Part shown: piece by piece, positions 24,103-33,039 of the stretch
Layout of the letters: the number at the start of each line of letters is the position of its first letter
Position numbering within the stretch: position 1 is the first letter of the stretch
NCBI GenBank assembly: GCA_900769445.1
Contig: CAAGGR010000111.1
Location: 1 to 57,384, forward strand
From: an uncultured Alistipes sp.
Lineage (GTDB): Bacteria > Bacteroidota > Bacteroidia > Bacteroidales > Rikenellaceae
Direction of reading: 5' to 3'
DNA length: 57,384 bases
Program-made: the position numbers and the translations under genes
Notes under the pieces: model-generated
What the model was told of the DNA's origin: nothing
Database searches by the model: none
The model's input: only the letters and a program-made list of their open reading frames with translations

Positions 24103-26130
24103 ATGAAACGACTAACTTTAATTATTGCCACTGCGCTTATGATGACTGCGTGTGCAACAAATGGCGACAAGCAGGCCGAGGTGCCAGCTATCGACATCAA
24201 TAACTTTGATGAGTCTATTGCTCGCAACGATGACTTCTATCAGTGGGCTACTGGTGGCTGGCAGAAGAACAACCCTCTAAAGCCTGAGTACTCTCGTTAT
24301 GGCTCTTTCGATGTTCTTCGCGAGAACAACGAGATTCGTATCAACGACCTCTTTGGCGAGATGTCAAAGGTTAATGCTGAGTTCGGTAGCGTTGAGCAGA
24401 AGATATCAGACCTCTACAAGATGGGTCTCGATGAGGAGCGTTTGAATAGTGAGGGCGCAGAGCCTATCCGTGAGGCGTTGAACGCTATCCTTGCAATCGA
24501 GGATCGTGCAGAATTGTTGCGCTCTATTCCAGCACTTCACACCGACGGTGTTGGCGTATTCTTTGCCGCATATCCTGCTGCCGACCTTGAGGATAGCAAC
24601 ATGACAATCTTCTATATCGAGCAGGGTGGTCTTGGTATGGGTAACCGCGACTACTATATCGACCAGAAGAATGCCGAGATTAAGGCTGCATACCGTCTAT
24701 ATCTTGAGAAGTTGTTCACCCTTGCAGGCGTTGAGGGTGATATTCAGAAGATGGTCAACGATGTAGTTGCTATTGAGGATGCTATCGCTGAGAAGTCGTG
24801 GTCAAATGTTGAGTGCCGCGATATCGTAAAGGGTTACAACCCATACACTGTTGAGGCTCTCTGCAAGGAGTACGCTACAGTTGATTGGAAGGCCTACTTC
24901 GAGGCTATGAACATAGAGACTCTTGAGAAGGTTGTTGTGAGCCAGCCATCATCTATGGCAAACATTATGAACATCTTGGCTACAACCCCTGTTGAGGCGT
25001 TGCGTTCATACGTTGCAGCTCACTATATCAACACAGCGTCGTCATACCTAAGCGAGGAGTTTGCTGTAGCATCATTCGAGTTCTTCGGCAAGACAATGTC
25101 TGGTACACAGGAGATTCGTCCTCGTTGGAAGCGTGCTATGAGTGTGCCTAATAGCATCCTTTCAGAGGCTGTAGGTCAGATGTACGTTGCTAAGTACTTC
25201 CCAGAGAAGGAGAAGGCTCGTGTGGAGAAGATGGTGGCAAATATCCAGCAGGCATTTGGCAAGCATATCGACGCCTTGGATTGGATGAGCGACGACACTA
25301 AGGCTAAGGCTCACGAGAAGCTTGCTGCCTTCACCGTGAAGATTGGCTATCCTAATAAGTGGAAGGATTACTCTACACTCAACGTAGACCCTAAGAAGTC
25401 ATACTGGGAGAATGTTGTAGAGGCTAACCGTTGGTATACTGCCGATGCTATGGCAGAGGTTGGTAAGCCAGTAGACCGCGAGAAGTGGCTTATGCCACCA
25501 CAGATGGTCAATGCATACTATATGCCTACAACTAACGAGATATGCTTCCCAGCAGCTATTCTTCAGCCTCCATTCTACAACCCAAATGCTGACGATGCTG
25601 TAAACTACGGTGCTATCGGTGTCGTTATCGCTCACGAGATGACCCACGGCTTCGACGACCAGGGCTCTCAGTTCGATAAGGTTGGTAATATGAACGATTG
25701 GTGGACTAAGGAGGATCGTGCAGCCTTCGAGAAGAAGACTCAGGTTCTTGTAGACCAGTTCAACGCTATCGAGATTTTGCCAGGACTCTTTGCTGATGGT
25801 AAGTTCTCTCTTGGCGAGAATATTGCTGACCAGGGCGGTCTTCGCCTTGCTTTCACAGGTCTTGTAGACTACGCTTGGGCAGAGGGTCGTCCAGCTGATA
25901 TCGACGGCTTCACTGGCGAGCAGCGCTTCTATATCGGTTACGCAACCCTTTGGGCTCAGAATATCACCGACCAGGAGAAGGAGCGCCTTACAAAGGTTGA
26001 TGTTCACTCTCTCGGTCGCAACCGTGTAAATGCTACTCTCCGTAACATCCAGTCTTTCTACGATGCCTTCAACATCACCGAGACTGACGCGATGTATATG
26101 GCACCAGAGGAGCGAGTAACCATCTGGTAA
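24103..26130 (+). CDS. M13-family (neprilysin/PepO-like) zinc endopeptidase lipoprotein
   Basis: A 675-residue metallopeptidase with a lipoprotein signal (lipobox MTAC, Cys17), so it is exported and membrane-anchored. The zinc site is HEMTH (511-515) with the third ligand in ENIADQGG (Glu572); the substrate-binding NAYYMP block precedes it and the C-terminus ends in a short VTIW tail, as in the M13 family. M13 enzymes cleave oligopeptides of about 40 residues or fewer. It may supply the periplasm with peptides together with the S46 peptidase encoded at 35.7 kb. Nested palindrome 4 begins 3 bp after the stop. Confidence 0.94.
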   Translation: MKRLTLIIATALMMTACATNGDKQAEVPAIDINNFDESIARNDDFYQWATGGWQKNNPLKPEYSRYGSFDVLRENNEIRINDLFGEMSKVNAEFGSVEQKISDLYKMGLDEERLNSEGAEPIREALNAILAIEDRAELLRSIPALHTDGVGVFFAAYPAADLEDSNMTIFYIEQGGLGMGNRDYYIDQKNAEIKAAYRLYLEKLFTLAGVEGDIQKMVNDVVAIEDAIAEKSWSNVECRDIVKGYNPYTVEALCKEYATVDWKAYFEAMNIETLEKVVVSQPSSMANIMNILATTPVEALRSYVAAHYINTASSYLSEEFAVASFEFFGKTMSGTQEIRPRWKRAMSVPNSILSEAVGQMYVAKYFPEKEKARVEKMVANIQQAFGKHIDALDWMSDDTKAKAHEKLAAFTVKIGYPNKWKDYSTLNVDPKKSYWENVVEANRWYTADAMAEVGKPVDREKWLMPPQMVNAYYMPTTNEICFPAAILQPPFYNPNADDAVNYGAIGVVIAHEMTHGFDDQGSQFDKVGNMNDWWTKEDRAAFEKKTQVLVDQFNAIEILPGLFADGKFSLGENIADQGGLRLAFTGLVDYAWAEGRPADIDGFTGEQRFYIGYATLWAQNITDQEKERLTKVDVHSLGRNRVNATLRNIQSFYDAFNITETDAMYMAPEERVTIW

Positions 26131-26133
26131 TAA

Positions 26134-26263
26134 AATTTCTTGTGATAAGGGGCACATCTGCTGCCGCTAACAAAAATAAATACGAATGGGCAGTACGTCA
26201 AAGTACAGCCCATCCGTATTTTTTTTGCCGAGCGTTGCATCTGACCCCTTCTGACAAGAAATT
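26134..26263. repeat. Nested palindrome element 4 (after M13 peptidase)
   Basis: Outer arms AATTTCTTGT / ACAAGAAATT; core AATACG-ATGGGC-GTAC-gtcaaa-GTAC-GCCCAT-CGTATT. The core is nearly identical to that of element 7 after pfk, whose outer arms are entirely different. It is followed by the shared tail GGGTCTCGCGCTTGGTAAGG. Confidence 0.88.
26178..26226 (+). terminator. Terminator-like core of palindrome 4
   Basis: The core stem of about 18 bp (AAATACG...CGTATTT) is followed directly by a run of eight T, so this part of the element would act as an intrinsic terminator for the peptidase gene. A small AAAAGGC-tat-GCCTTTTT hairpin at 26295-26312 is a possible second one. Confidence 0.7.
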
Positions 26264-26416
26264 GGGTCTCGCGCTTGGTAAGGTGCGTGTTGTTAAAAGG
26301 CTATGCCTTTTTATATTTTACCCTTTAAGCCCTTTTCTGCCTCTTTCTGCCCTTTGGTATCAGGCGCAGTAATTATAACACGCGTCGCAGACACCTTACT
26401 TTTCCCCTTTCCCCTT

Positions 26417-27235
26417 TCACTTTAACGGCGAGTCTGGCTCCTTAGCCATCACCGCATAGAATAGTCTATCGACCAGGCTTGGGAAGAACTTCTTAAGCAG
26501 GTGTGTGCCGCGACCCTCCCACTCCATTAGGCAGAGGCGCTTGCGGCGTTTGATGCCCTTAGCAATGATATGTGCCACCTCCTTGGGAGTCATCATCTTC
26601 GACTCGTTGCGTGGTGTCTCGCCCTGCTGCGAGCCATCGGCAGTGAGTGCCGAGAAGCGCACATTCGAGGCTGTAAAGCCTGGGCAAGCGGTCATCACAT
26701 GAACACCCTTCTTCAAGTTCTCCACGCGTATAGTATCCAAGAATCCTGTCATAGCATACTTCGAGGCTGAGTATCCCGTTCTACCTGGCAGACCGTGTAT
26801 GCCCGCAACCGATGATATGCCTACAAGCGAACCCTTAGACTTCTGTAGGTGGGGTAGTGCATACTTTGTGCAGTTCACCGTACCCCAGAAGTTAACATCC
26901 ATCAGGCGGTGTAGAACCTTTAGGTCGCAATCATCAAAGAGCGCGCGCATCGAGAGTCCTGCGTTGCAAATCATAACATCTACACCTCCAAAGCGCTCCA
27001 CAGCAACCTCGATAAGGTTTTTGCACTCCTCCTCCTTTACTACGTCGCAAGCGCAGTATGCAACCTTGCCACCCTCGCTTGCTATCTCCTCTGCGATACG
27101 CTTTAGCTCCTCCTCGCGGCGTGCTGCCATTACTACCTTTGCCCCCATCTTAGCATATTCGCGTGCCATAGCCTCGCCAATACCCGATGAAGCGCCTGTA
27201 ACCACGACAACTTTATCCTGTAAATAGTGTCCCAT
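26417..27235 (-). CDS. Short-chain dehydrogenase/reductase
   Basis: A 272-residue classical SDR. The cofactor motif is TGASSGIG (13-20), the structural motif is NAG (90-92), and the catalytic residues are Ser140 and YSASK (Tyr154, Lys158). Arginines at 38-39 (AARRE) after the second strand favour NADPH. The sequence around VMTACPGF and the basic C-terminus are like the DltE/YqjQ group acting on ketones or sterols of unknown identity. It is encoded 14 bp downstream of an MBL-fold hydrolase gene in a two-gene minus-strand operon. Substrate unknown. Confidence 0.88.
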   Translation of the reverse strand: MGHYLQDKVVVVTGASSGIGEAMAREYAKMGAKVVMAARREEELKRIAEEIASEGGKVAYCACDVVKEEECKNLIEVAVERFGGVDVMICNAGLSMRALFDDCDLKVLHRLMDVNFWGTVNCTKYALPHLQKSKGSLVGISSVAGIHGLPGRTGYSASKYAMTGFLDTIRVENLKKGVHVMTACPGFTASNVRFSALTADGSQQGETPRNESKMMTPKEVAHIIAKGIKRRKRLCLMEWEGRGTHLLKKFFPSLVDRLFYAVMAKEPDSPLK

Positions 27236-27249
27236 ATATAAAATCGTTA

Positions 27250-28035
27250 TTATTCGTCAATCTCTATCTCAAGCCCATCATACGCCATCTTAACACCTGC
27301 GGGTAGACGGTGTTCTAACTCTTGATGTAGGCCTATTCTATGTGATGCGTGTGTAAGGTATGCCACGCGTGGTGCTACCTGCTTGATAATCTCCACTGCC
27401 TCGCTAACCGAGAAGTGGGATGAGTGTGGCTCCCAACGCAGAGCATTTATGACCATCGTATCTACTCCACGTAGCTTCTCCACCTCTTCGGGTGCGATAT
27501 AGTTCATGTCGGTAAGATATGCGAAGCGACCTATGCGGTAGCCTACCGAGCGAAAGCGCTCGGAGTGGTTGCCCACGATAGGGGTTATCTCGATGCCACC
27601 TACCTCGAAACTATCGCTCTCGGAGATTATATGTGTCTCAATCTCAGGCACTCCTCGATATTTGTTTGTGGCAAAGGCGTAGTGAAAATCACGATGAATA
27701 GCCTCGATAGTTGTGCTGTTACCGTAGATATGTATGCGGTGTATCGCCTCTGGATAGTCCACAAAGTTGAAGGCGCGAACATCATCAATACCTCCCGTAT
27801 GGTCTTTGTGTTCGTGTGTGAGAAGCAGAGCGTCTATGTGTGAGACCTTAGCTCTAAGCATCTGATACCTAAAGTCGGGGCCTGCATCTATTATAAACCT
27901 GCGACCTTGCATCTCCACCATTGCTGAGGTACGGAGGCGTTTATCTCTGCTATCTTCCGACTGGCATACTGAGCATTTGCAACCAATCACTGGTACACCC
28001 TGCGATGTTCCCGTTCCTAAAAAAGTTACTTTCAT
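27250..28035 (-). CDS. MBL-fold metallohydrolase, PhnP-like
   Basis: About 261 residues from ATG 28035 (MKVTFLGTGTSQG); the frame is open for 19 more codons upstream, but the family always begins at this point. The metal site is HEHKDH (74-79), and an N-terminal cysteine set, GCKCSVCQ (18-25), gives a structural zinc site as in PhnP-type phosphodiesterases. PhnP cleaves cyclic ribose phosphates, but no phosphonate genes are present, so it may act on another cyclic phosphodiester or be related to lipoate metabolism. It is upstream of the SDR gene by 14 bp. Confidence 0.85.
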   Translation of the reverse strand: MKVTFLGTGTSQGVPVIGCKCSVCQSEDSRDKRLRTSAMVEMQGRRFIIDAGPDFRYQMLRAKVSHIDALLLTHEHKDHTGGIDDVRAFNFVDYPEAIHRIHIYGNSTTIEAIHRDFHYAFATNKYRGVPEIETHIISESDSFEVGGIEITPIVGNHSERFRSVGYRIGRFAYLTDMNYIAPEEVEKLRGVDTMVINALRWEPHSSHFSVSEAVEIIKQVAPRVAYLTHASHRIGLHQELEHRLPAGVKMAYDGLEIEIDE

Positions 28036-28192
28036 AGGGACAAATATACAAAAAGAATTTAACAACACATCGCGGAGTCTTTCTCCAGCCATATATTTAC
28101 ATATAAATACCTATTTGTCGGCATTGTAGGTCAATATTTGAAGTGTTAAAAAGTTAACAGCGAAAATGTTATGATTTTTCACTCAAAATTGC

Positions 28193-28200
28193 TACCTTTG
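28193..28200 (+). promoter_or_regulatory. -7 element of the PFOR gene
   Basis: TACCTTTG fits TAnnTTTG and lies 64 bp before the start codon. A convincing -33 element is not seen. The leader between it and the gene shows no strong hairpin. Confidence 0.5.
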
Positions 28201-28264
28201 ACCCGATTTTTGTCTAAGGTAACTGGACAAAATTGTGATTGACAATAATATAATTTGATGGAAT

Positions 28265-31200
28265 ATGAAGGAGAAGAAGTTTATTACGTGTGATGGTAAC
28301 TACGCAGCAGCGCATATTGCTTATATGTTTTCTGAGGTAGCAGCCATCTATCCAATCACTCCATCGTCAACTATGGCTGAGCTCGTAGACGAGTGGTCTG
28401 CGCAGGGCAAGAAGAACATTTTTGGCGATACTGTTAAGGTGGTTGAGATGCAGTCTGAGGCTGGTGCTGCGGGAGCTGTGCATGGCTCGTTGCAGAGTGG
28501 TGCGCTAACATCAACATTTACCGCATCTCAGGGTTTGTTGTTGATGGTTCCAAATATGTATAAGATTGCAGGTGAGTTGCTTCCTGGTGTATTCCACGTT
28601 TCAGCACGTGCTTTGGCAGCGCAGTCATTGTCTATTTTTGGTGATCACCAGGACGTTATGGCAGTGCGCCAGACAGGTTTTGCAATGCTTGCGACATCTT
28701 CAGTTCAGGAGGTTATGGATCTTGCTGGTGTAGCTCACATCGTGGCTCTTCAGTCTCGCATACCTTTTGTACACTTCTTTGATGGCTTCCGTACATCGCA
28801 CGAGATTCAGAAGATTGAGCTTATCGACGAGGCTTCGCTTGCAGCGATGTTCGACCGCGAGGCGCTTAAGGAGTTCCGTCGTCGTGCGCTCAACCCTGAG
28901 CACCCTGTAACACGTGGTACTGCGCAGAATCCAGATATCTACTTCCAGACCCGTGAGGCTTCAAACAAGTTCTACAACGCAGTGCCAGATATGGTTGCTG
29001 AGGCTATGGAGAAGATTTCGACTATCACAGGTCGTGAGTACAAGCCATTCACATACTATGGCGATCCAGAGGCTGAGAACATCATCGTTGCTATGGGTTC
29101 TGTTACTGAGACTATCAAGGAGTGTGTTGACTACCTTCGCTCTCAGGGCAAGAAGGTGGGTGTTATCACCGTACACCTCTACCGCCCATTCTCTGCGAAG
29201 TATCTCTTCAACGTCTTGCCTAAGAGCGTTAAGCGCATCTGCGTTCTTGACCGCACTAAGGAGCCAGGCTCTACAGGCGAGCCATTGTTGCTCGATATCC
29301 GCGATGCATTCTACGAGTGCGAGAACCGCCCAATGATTATCGGTGGCCGCTACGGTCTATCATCTAAGGATACTACTCCTGCTCAGATGTTGGCAGTATT
29401 TGCTAACCTCGAGGCTGAGGCTCCAAAGAACCACTTCACTGTAGGTATCAACGACGATGTTACAATGTTGTCATTGCCTGTAGGCAAGGAGATATCTATG
29501 GCTAAGGAGGGTACTTTCGAGGCTTTGTTCTTCGGTCTTGGCTCTGATGGTACTGTTGGTGCTAATAAGAACTCTATTAAGATTATCGGTGGCTCGACAA
29601 ACAAGTATTGTCAGGCTTACTTCTCATATGACTCTAAGAAGTCGGGTGGTTACACCTCATCGCACTTGCGTTTTGGTGATAACCCTATCACATCTCCATA
29701 CTTGGTTACTACGCCAGACTTTGTTGCTTGCCACGTGCCATCGTATGTTGAGAAGTACGACGTGTTGAAGGGTCTAAAGCGTGGTGGCTCATTCCTTCTT
29801 AACTCTGTTAACGATGCCCAGACCACTTGCGCGACACTCCCAGCACACATGAAGCGCTACCTTGCTAAGAAGGAGATTAACTTCTACATCATCAACGCTA
29901 CAAAGATTGCTGCAGAGCTTGGTCTTGGCTCACGTACCAATACCATCATGCAGGCAGCATTTTTCAAGATTGCCGATATCATTCCTATCGAGAAGGCTGT
30001 TGAGGAGATGAAGAAGGCTATCTACAAATCATACGGCAACAAGGGTGAGGATATCGTGAATATGAACTACGCCGCTGTAGATGCAGGTTGCGAGGCTGTT
30101 ATCAAGGTTGAGGTTCCTGCAGAGTGGGCTGAGTTGGAGTGCGCTGAGCTTTGCCACAAGAGCGAGGATAACGTTCCAGAGTTCGTAAAGAATGTCTGCG
30201 CTCCTATTGATGCTTTGAAGGGCGACCAGCTTCCAGTATCGGCATTCAACGGTCGCGAGGATGGTACATGGGATAACGGTACTGCTGCCTATGAGAAGCG
30301 TGGTATCGCTACATCTGTGCCACAGTGGAAGATTGAGAACTGTATCCAGTGTAACCAGTGTGCATATGTTTGTCCTCACGCTGCTATCCGTCCATTCCTC
30401 GCTACTGAGGAGCAGGCTGCAGCGAGTGGCTTGGAGTGGAAGCAGGGCTTGGGCGAGACTAAGCATCTTAAATTCCGCATCCAGGTATCTCCAATGGACT
30501 GTACAGGCTGTAACAACTGTGTTGACGTATGTCCTGCTAAGGAGAAGGCTCTTGTTATGCGTCCTTTGGCAGAGCAGATGCCTGAGGCTGAGAACTGGAC
30601 AAAGGTTACTAAGGAGATTGGCTACACTGAGTATGTAGATAAGACAAAGTCGGTTAAGAACTTGCAGTTTGCACAGCCATTGTTTGAGTTCTCTGGTGCT
30701 TGTGCTGGTTGCGGTGAGACGCCATATATCAAGGCTATCACACAGCTCTTTGGCGACCGCATGATGGTTGCTAATGCTACAGGTTGTACCTCTATCTACT
30801 CTGGCTCTGCGCCATCAACACCATACTGCACAAATGCTAAGGGTCAGGGTCCTGCATGGGCAAACTCACTCTTCGAGGACAACGCAGAGTTCGGTCTCGG
30901 TATGCGTATCGGTGTCGAGAAGGTACGTCAGGCTTTGGAGGATACTATGCGTAAGGCTATCGCAGAGTGCAACTGCTGCTCTGAGGAGCTTAAGGCTACA
31001 ATGCAGGAGTGGATCGACTCACGCCATCTTGCAGCCGCTTCACGCGAGGTTGCAGCACGTCTTCTACCTCTTGCCGAGGCTTGCAATTGCGAGGCTTGCC
31101 GCACAATCGTCGAGTACAAGGATTGGCTTGTTAAGAAGTCGCAGTGGATTATTGGTGGCGACGGTTGGGGTTACGATATCGGCTTCGGTGGTGTAGACCA

Positions 31201-31783
31201 CGTCTTGGCCTCTGGCGAGGATGTAAATATCCTTATCGTAGATACTGAGGTTTACTCAAATACTGGTGGTCAGTCATCTAAGTCTACCCCTGTGGGCGCT
31301 GTCGCTAAGTTCGCCTCTGCAGGTAAGCGTATCCGCAAGAAGGATATCGGTGCTATCGCTATGACCTATGGCTATGTATATGTAGCTCAGGTATCTATCG
31401 GTGCATCACAGCAGCAGCTCTTCAACGTGCTTAAGGAGGCTGAGGCATACCCAGGCCCATCACTTATCATCGCCTACGCACCATGTATCAACCACGGTAT
31501 TAAGGGTGGTATGACACGTACACAGACTGTAGGTAAGCAGGCTGTAGAGTGTGGTTACTGGCACCTATGGCACTACAACCCACAGCTTGAGGCTGAGGGC
31601 AAGAATCCATTTGTCATGGACTCTAAGGAGCCAGACTGGAGCAAGTTCCGCGACTTCCTAATGAAGGAGGTGCGTTATACCTCACTTAAGAAGGCATTCC
31701 CAGCTGAGGCAGAGCAGCTCTTCCAGGCTGCAGAGGAGAATGCTAAGTGGCGTTACAATTCATATGTCAACCGCACAAAGTAA
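28265..31783 (+). CDS. nifJ: Pyruvate:ferredoxin (flavodoxin) oxidoreductase
   Basis: A single-chain 1172-residue enzyme oxidising pyruvate to acetyl-CoA and CO2 and reducing ferredoxin or flavodoxin; it marks anaerobic metabolism. Domain order is the family's: pyrimidine domain at the N-terminus (AAAHIAYMFSEVAAIYPITP), two 4Fe-4S clusters CIQCNQCAYVCP (about 693-704) and CTGCNNCVDVCP (about 745-756), CAGCGETPYIKA, and the thiamine-diphosphate domain with GDGWGYDIGFGG near 965 and NTGGQSSKSTP. Codon use is strongly biased, as expected for high expression. The stop codon runs into nested palindrome 5, with palindrome 6 directly behind it. Confidence 0.97.
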   Translation: MKEKKFITCDGNYAAAHIAYMFSEVAAIYPITPSSTMAELVDEWSAQGKKNIFGDTVKVVEMQSEAGAAGAVHGSLQSGALTSTFTASQGLLLMVPNMYKIAGELLPGVFHVSARALAAQSLSIFGDHQDVMAVRQTGFAMLATSSVQEVMDLAGVAHIVALQSRIPFVHFFDGFRTSHEIQKIELIDEASLAAMFDREALKEFRRRALNPEHPVTRGTAQNPDIYFQTREASNKFYNAVPDMVAEAMEKISTITGREYKPFTYYGDPEAENIIVAMGSVTETIKECVDYLRSQGKKVGVITVHLYRPFSAKYLFNVLPKSVKRICVLDRTKEPGSTGEPLLLDIRDAFYECENRPMIIGGRYGLSSKDTTPAQMLAVFANLEAEAPKNHFTVGINDDVTMLSLPVGKEISMAKEGTFEALFFGLGSDGTVGANKNSIKIIGGSTNKYCQAYFSYDSKKSGGYTSSHLRFGDNPITSPYLVTTPDFVACHVPSYVEKYDVLKGLKRGGSFLLNSVNDAQTTCATLPAHMKRYLAKKEINFYIINATKIAAELGLGSRTNTIMQAAFFKIADIIPIEKAVEEMKKAIYKSYGNKGEDIVNMNYAAVDAGCEAVIKVEVPAEWAELECAELCHKSEDNVPEFVKNVCAPIDALKGDQLPVSAFNGREDGTWDNGTAAYEKRGIATSVPQWKIENCIQCNQCAYVCPHAAIRPFLATEEQAAASGLEWKQGLGETKHLKFRIQVSPMDCTGCNNCVDVCPAKEKALVMRPLAEQMPEAENWTKVTKEIGYTEYVDKTKSVKNLQFAQPLFEFSGACAGCGETPYIKAITQLFGDRMMVANATGCTSIYSGSAPSTPYCTNAKGQGPAWANSLFEDNAEFGLGMRIGVEKVRQALEDTMRKAIAECNCCSEELKATMQEWIDSRHLAAASREVAARLLPLAEACNCEACRTIVEYKDWLVKKSQWIIGGDGWGYDIGFGGVDHVLASGEDVNILIVDTEVYSNTGGQSSKSTPVGAVAKFASAGKRIRKKDIGAIAMTYGYVYVAQVSIGASQQQLFNVLKEAEAYPGPSLIIAYAPCINHGIKGGMTRTQTVGKQAVECGYWHLWHYNPQLEAEGKNPFVMDSKEPDWSKFRDFLMKEVRYTSLKKAFPAEAEQLFQAAEENAKWRYNSYVNRTK

Positions 31784-31914
31784 TTTCTTGTGATAAGGGG
31801 CAACATCTTTGTCCCATCCCAAAAAGTAAACCACTATGGGCTGTACGTTTTAGTACTATCCCATAGTGGTTTCTTTTGCGATAGAACAAATCTGACCCCT
31901 TCTGACAAGAAATT
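31782..31914. repeat. Nested palindrome element 5 (after PFOR)
   Basis: Outer arms AATTTCTTGT / ACAAGAAATT; core AAACCACTATGGG-GTAC-gttttA-GTAC-CCCATAGTGGTTT followed by CTTTTG. The first AA belongs to the PFOR stop codon. It ends exactly where element 6 begins. Confidence 0.85.
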
Positions 31915-32046
31915 AATTTCTCGCGATAAGCCGCAATCTGCGGCACATCCCTAAAAGTAAACCATCCAGGGCTGTACTTGAAGTGTACTATCCCTGGATG
32001 GTCTCTTTCGTGATGCACCACATCTTATGACTTCTCGCAAGAAATT
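31915..32046. repeat. Nested palindrome element 6 (tandem with 5)
   Basis: Starts at the base after element 5. Arms AATTTCTCGC / GCAAGAAATT: compared with the common arm, the tenth pair T-A is replaced by C-G on both sides. Core AAACCATCCAGGG-GTAC-ttgaagt-GTAC-CCCTGGATGG. The inside resembles element 5 in plan (AAAAGTAAACCA start) but not in stem sequence. The rest of the 462-bp gap to the next gene is the second 9-mer array. Confidence 0.82.
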
Positions 32047-32077
32047 GGGGTAGTGGGGCTTGGTGAAGGTTTGTGTT

Positions 32078-32186
32078 GAGACCACAGAGACAGCAGAGAC
32101 GAAAGAGACCACAGCGAAACAGAGTATCATCATAATGATAATAAATTTCTCTGCTGTCCCTGTTGTCCCTGTCGTCTCTGCCGTCT
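32078..32186. repeat. Inverted arrays of a 9-mer (copy 2)
   Basis: The left arm (32078-32114) is four 9-mers GAGACCACA, GAGACAGCA, GAGACGAAA, GAGACCACA. The right arm (32152-32186), read on the other strand, gives GAGACGACA, GGGACAACA and GGGACAGCA. Same design and same position relative to a palindrome as 19087-19203, but with different unit counts, one unit longer on the left and shorter on the right. Confidence 0.75.
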
Positions 32187-32245
32187 TAAATTAAATCTCG
32201 TGCGAAGCGCACCACACCTTTCACTTTTTAGTTGCGCAGCGCACC

Positions 32246-32893
32246 TTACTTATTTGTCGTTATCAGCACCACGCCATTAACACCTCTAAAGCCGTACATA
32301 TTTGAGCCTTTGATGACCTCTACCGACTTGACATCATGAATGTTGATATAGTCGAGGTTGCTCTCCACGCCGTCGCAGAGAATCAACACTGCCGATGAGC
32401 CATTTATCGAGTTCTGTGTCATCAGGCACAATTCACCATTTATATACTTTAAGCCCGGGTAGCACATCATTATTGCCTTGCAAAGGTCGGATGTTCCAGT
32501 AGCGCGAAGCCTATCGCCCGAGATGCCCGACGAGTAGTCGATGCTCTCTCTGCGCTTGACATAGCCAAAGCCGTAGTTCATCAACACCTCCGACTCATCG
32601 TTGCTAACCACCTCGCCAGCATCGGCAAGGACGATATGAATGCTTCTATGTCCTGCTAACTCCACCACCGTAGTATCGCGCTTGATGATGATATATAGCG
32701 TCTCATCGCCCTTTAGGTCTGTTAGTCCGAAGCGACCCTTGCTATCCGAGCGGGTGCGCTTATCGATGTCCTTGACCACAATATTTGCCTTTACGCCCGA
32801 GCCATCGAGGCGTGTGATAAGACCATTGAAAGGCTCCTCTGCCAGTGCAGTGGTGGCGATAAACGCCATTAAAAGCAAAATATATCTCTTCAT
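32246..32893 (-). CDS. Exported TonB-plug-only protein with carboxypeptidase-like domain
   Basis: A 215-residue protein with signal peptide (1-18, TTALA), a carboxypeptidase regulatory-like/CarbopepD domain (about 20-90: NGLITRLDGSGVKANIVVKD, then GRFGLTDLKG) and a TonB-receptor plug-like domain (about 105-215) with SSAVLILCDGVE, VKSVEVIKG and GVNGVVLITT at the very end. A SusC-type receptor would continue into a 22-strand barrel, which is missing: the frame ends cleanly at the end of the plug. It may be a stand-alone plug that works in the periplasm or a degraded receptor. No SusD gene is near. Confidence 0.75.
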   Translation of the reverse strand: MKRYILLLMAFIATTALAEEPFNGLITRLDGSGVKANIVVKDIDKRTRSDSKGRFGLTDLKGDETLYIIIKRDTTVVELAGHRSIHIVLADAGEVVSNDESEVLMNYGFGYVKRRESIDYSSGISGDRLRATGTSDLCKAIMMCYPGLKYINGELCLMTQNSINGSSAVLILCDGVESNLDYINIHDVKSVEVIKGSNMYGFRGVNGVVLITTNK

Positions 32894-32988
32894 AGATTTC
32901 GATGTGTTGGTTTCCTCTTGTAAAGATACTATTTTTTAGTTGAATGAATTATAGTGGCATAAAATTTATTATTATTAAAAATATTTAG

Positions 32989-32996
32989 TATCTTTG
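32989..32996 (+). promoter_or_regulatory. -7 element of pfk
   Basis: TATCTTTG lies 43 bp before the start codon in a very AT-rich stretch. The -33 element is not recognisable. Confidence 0.6.
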
Positions 32997-33039
32997 TGGT
33001 GTTGAAATAAGAATTATTAACAATTTAATATAAAACGCT

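Noticed and set aside
25399..26157. Long antisense frame (252 codons) opposite the M13 peptidase gene
   Set aside because: The sense strand has a complete enzyme with all motifs and strong codon bias, which by itself opens an opposite frame. Similar antisense frames in glnS and infB were dismissed for the same reason.
28093..28264. Riboswitch before PFOR
   Set aside because: The leader after the -7 element is about 55 nt, AT-rich and without a stable fold; no known riboswitch core is visible.
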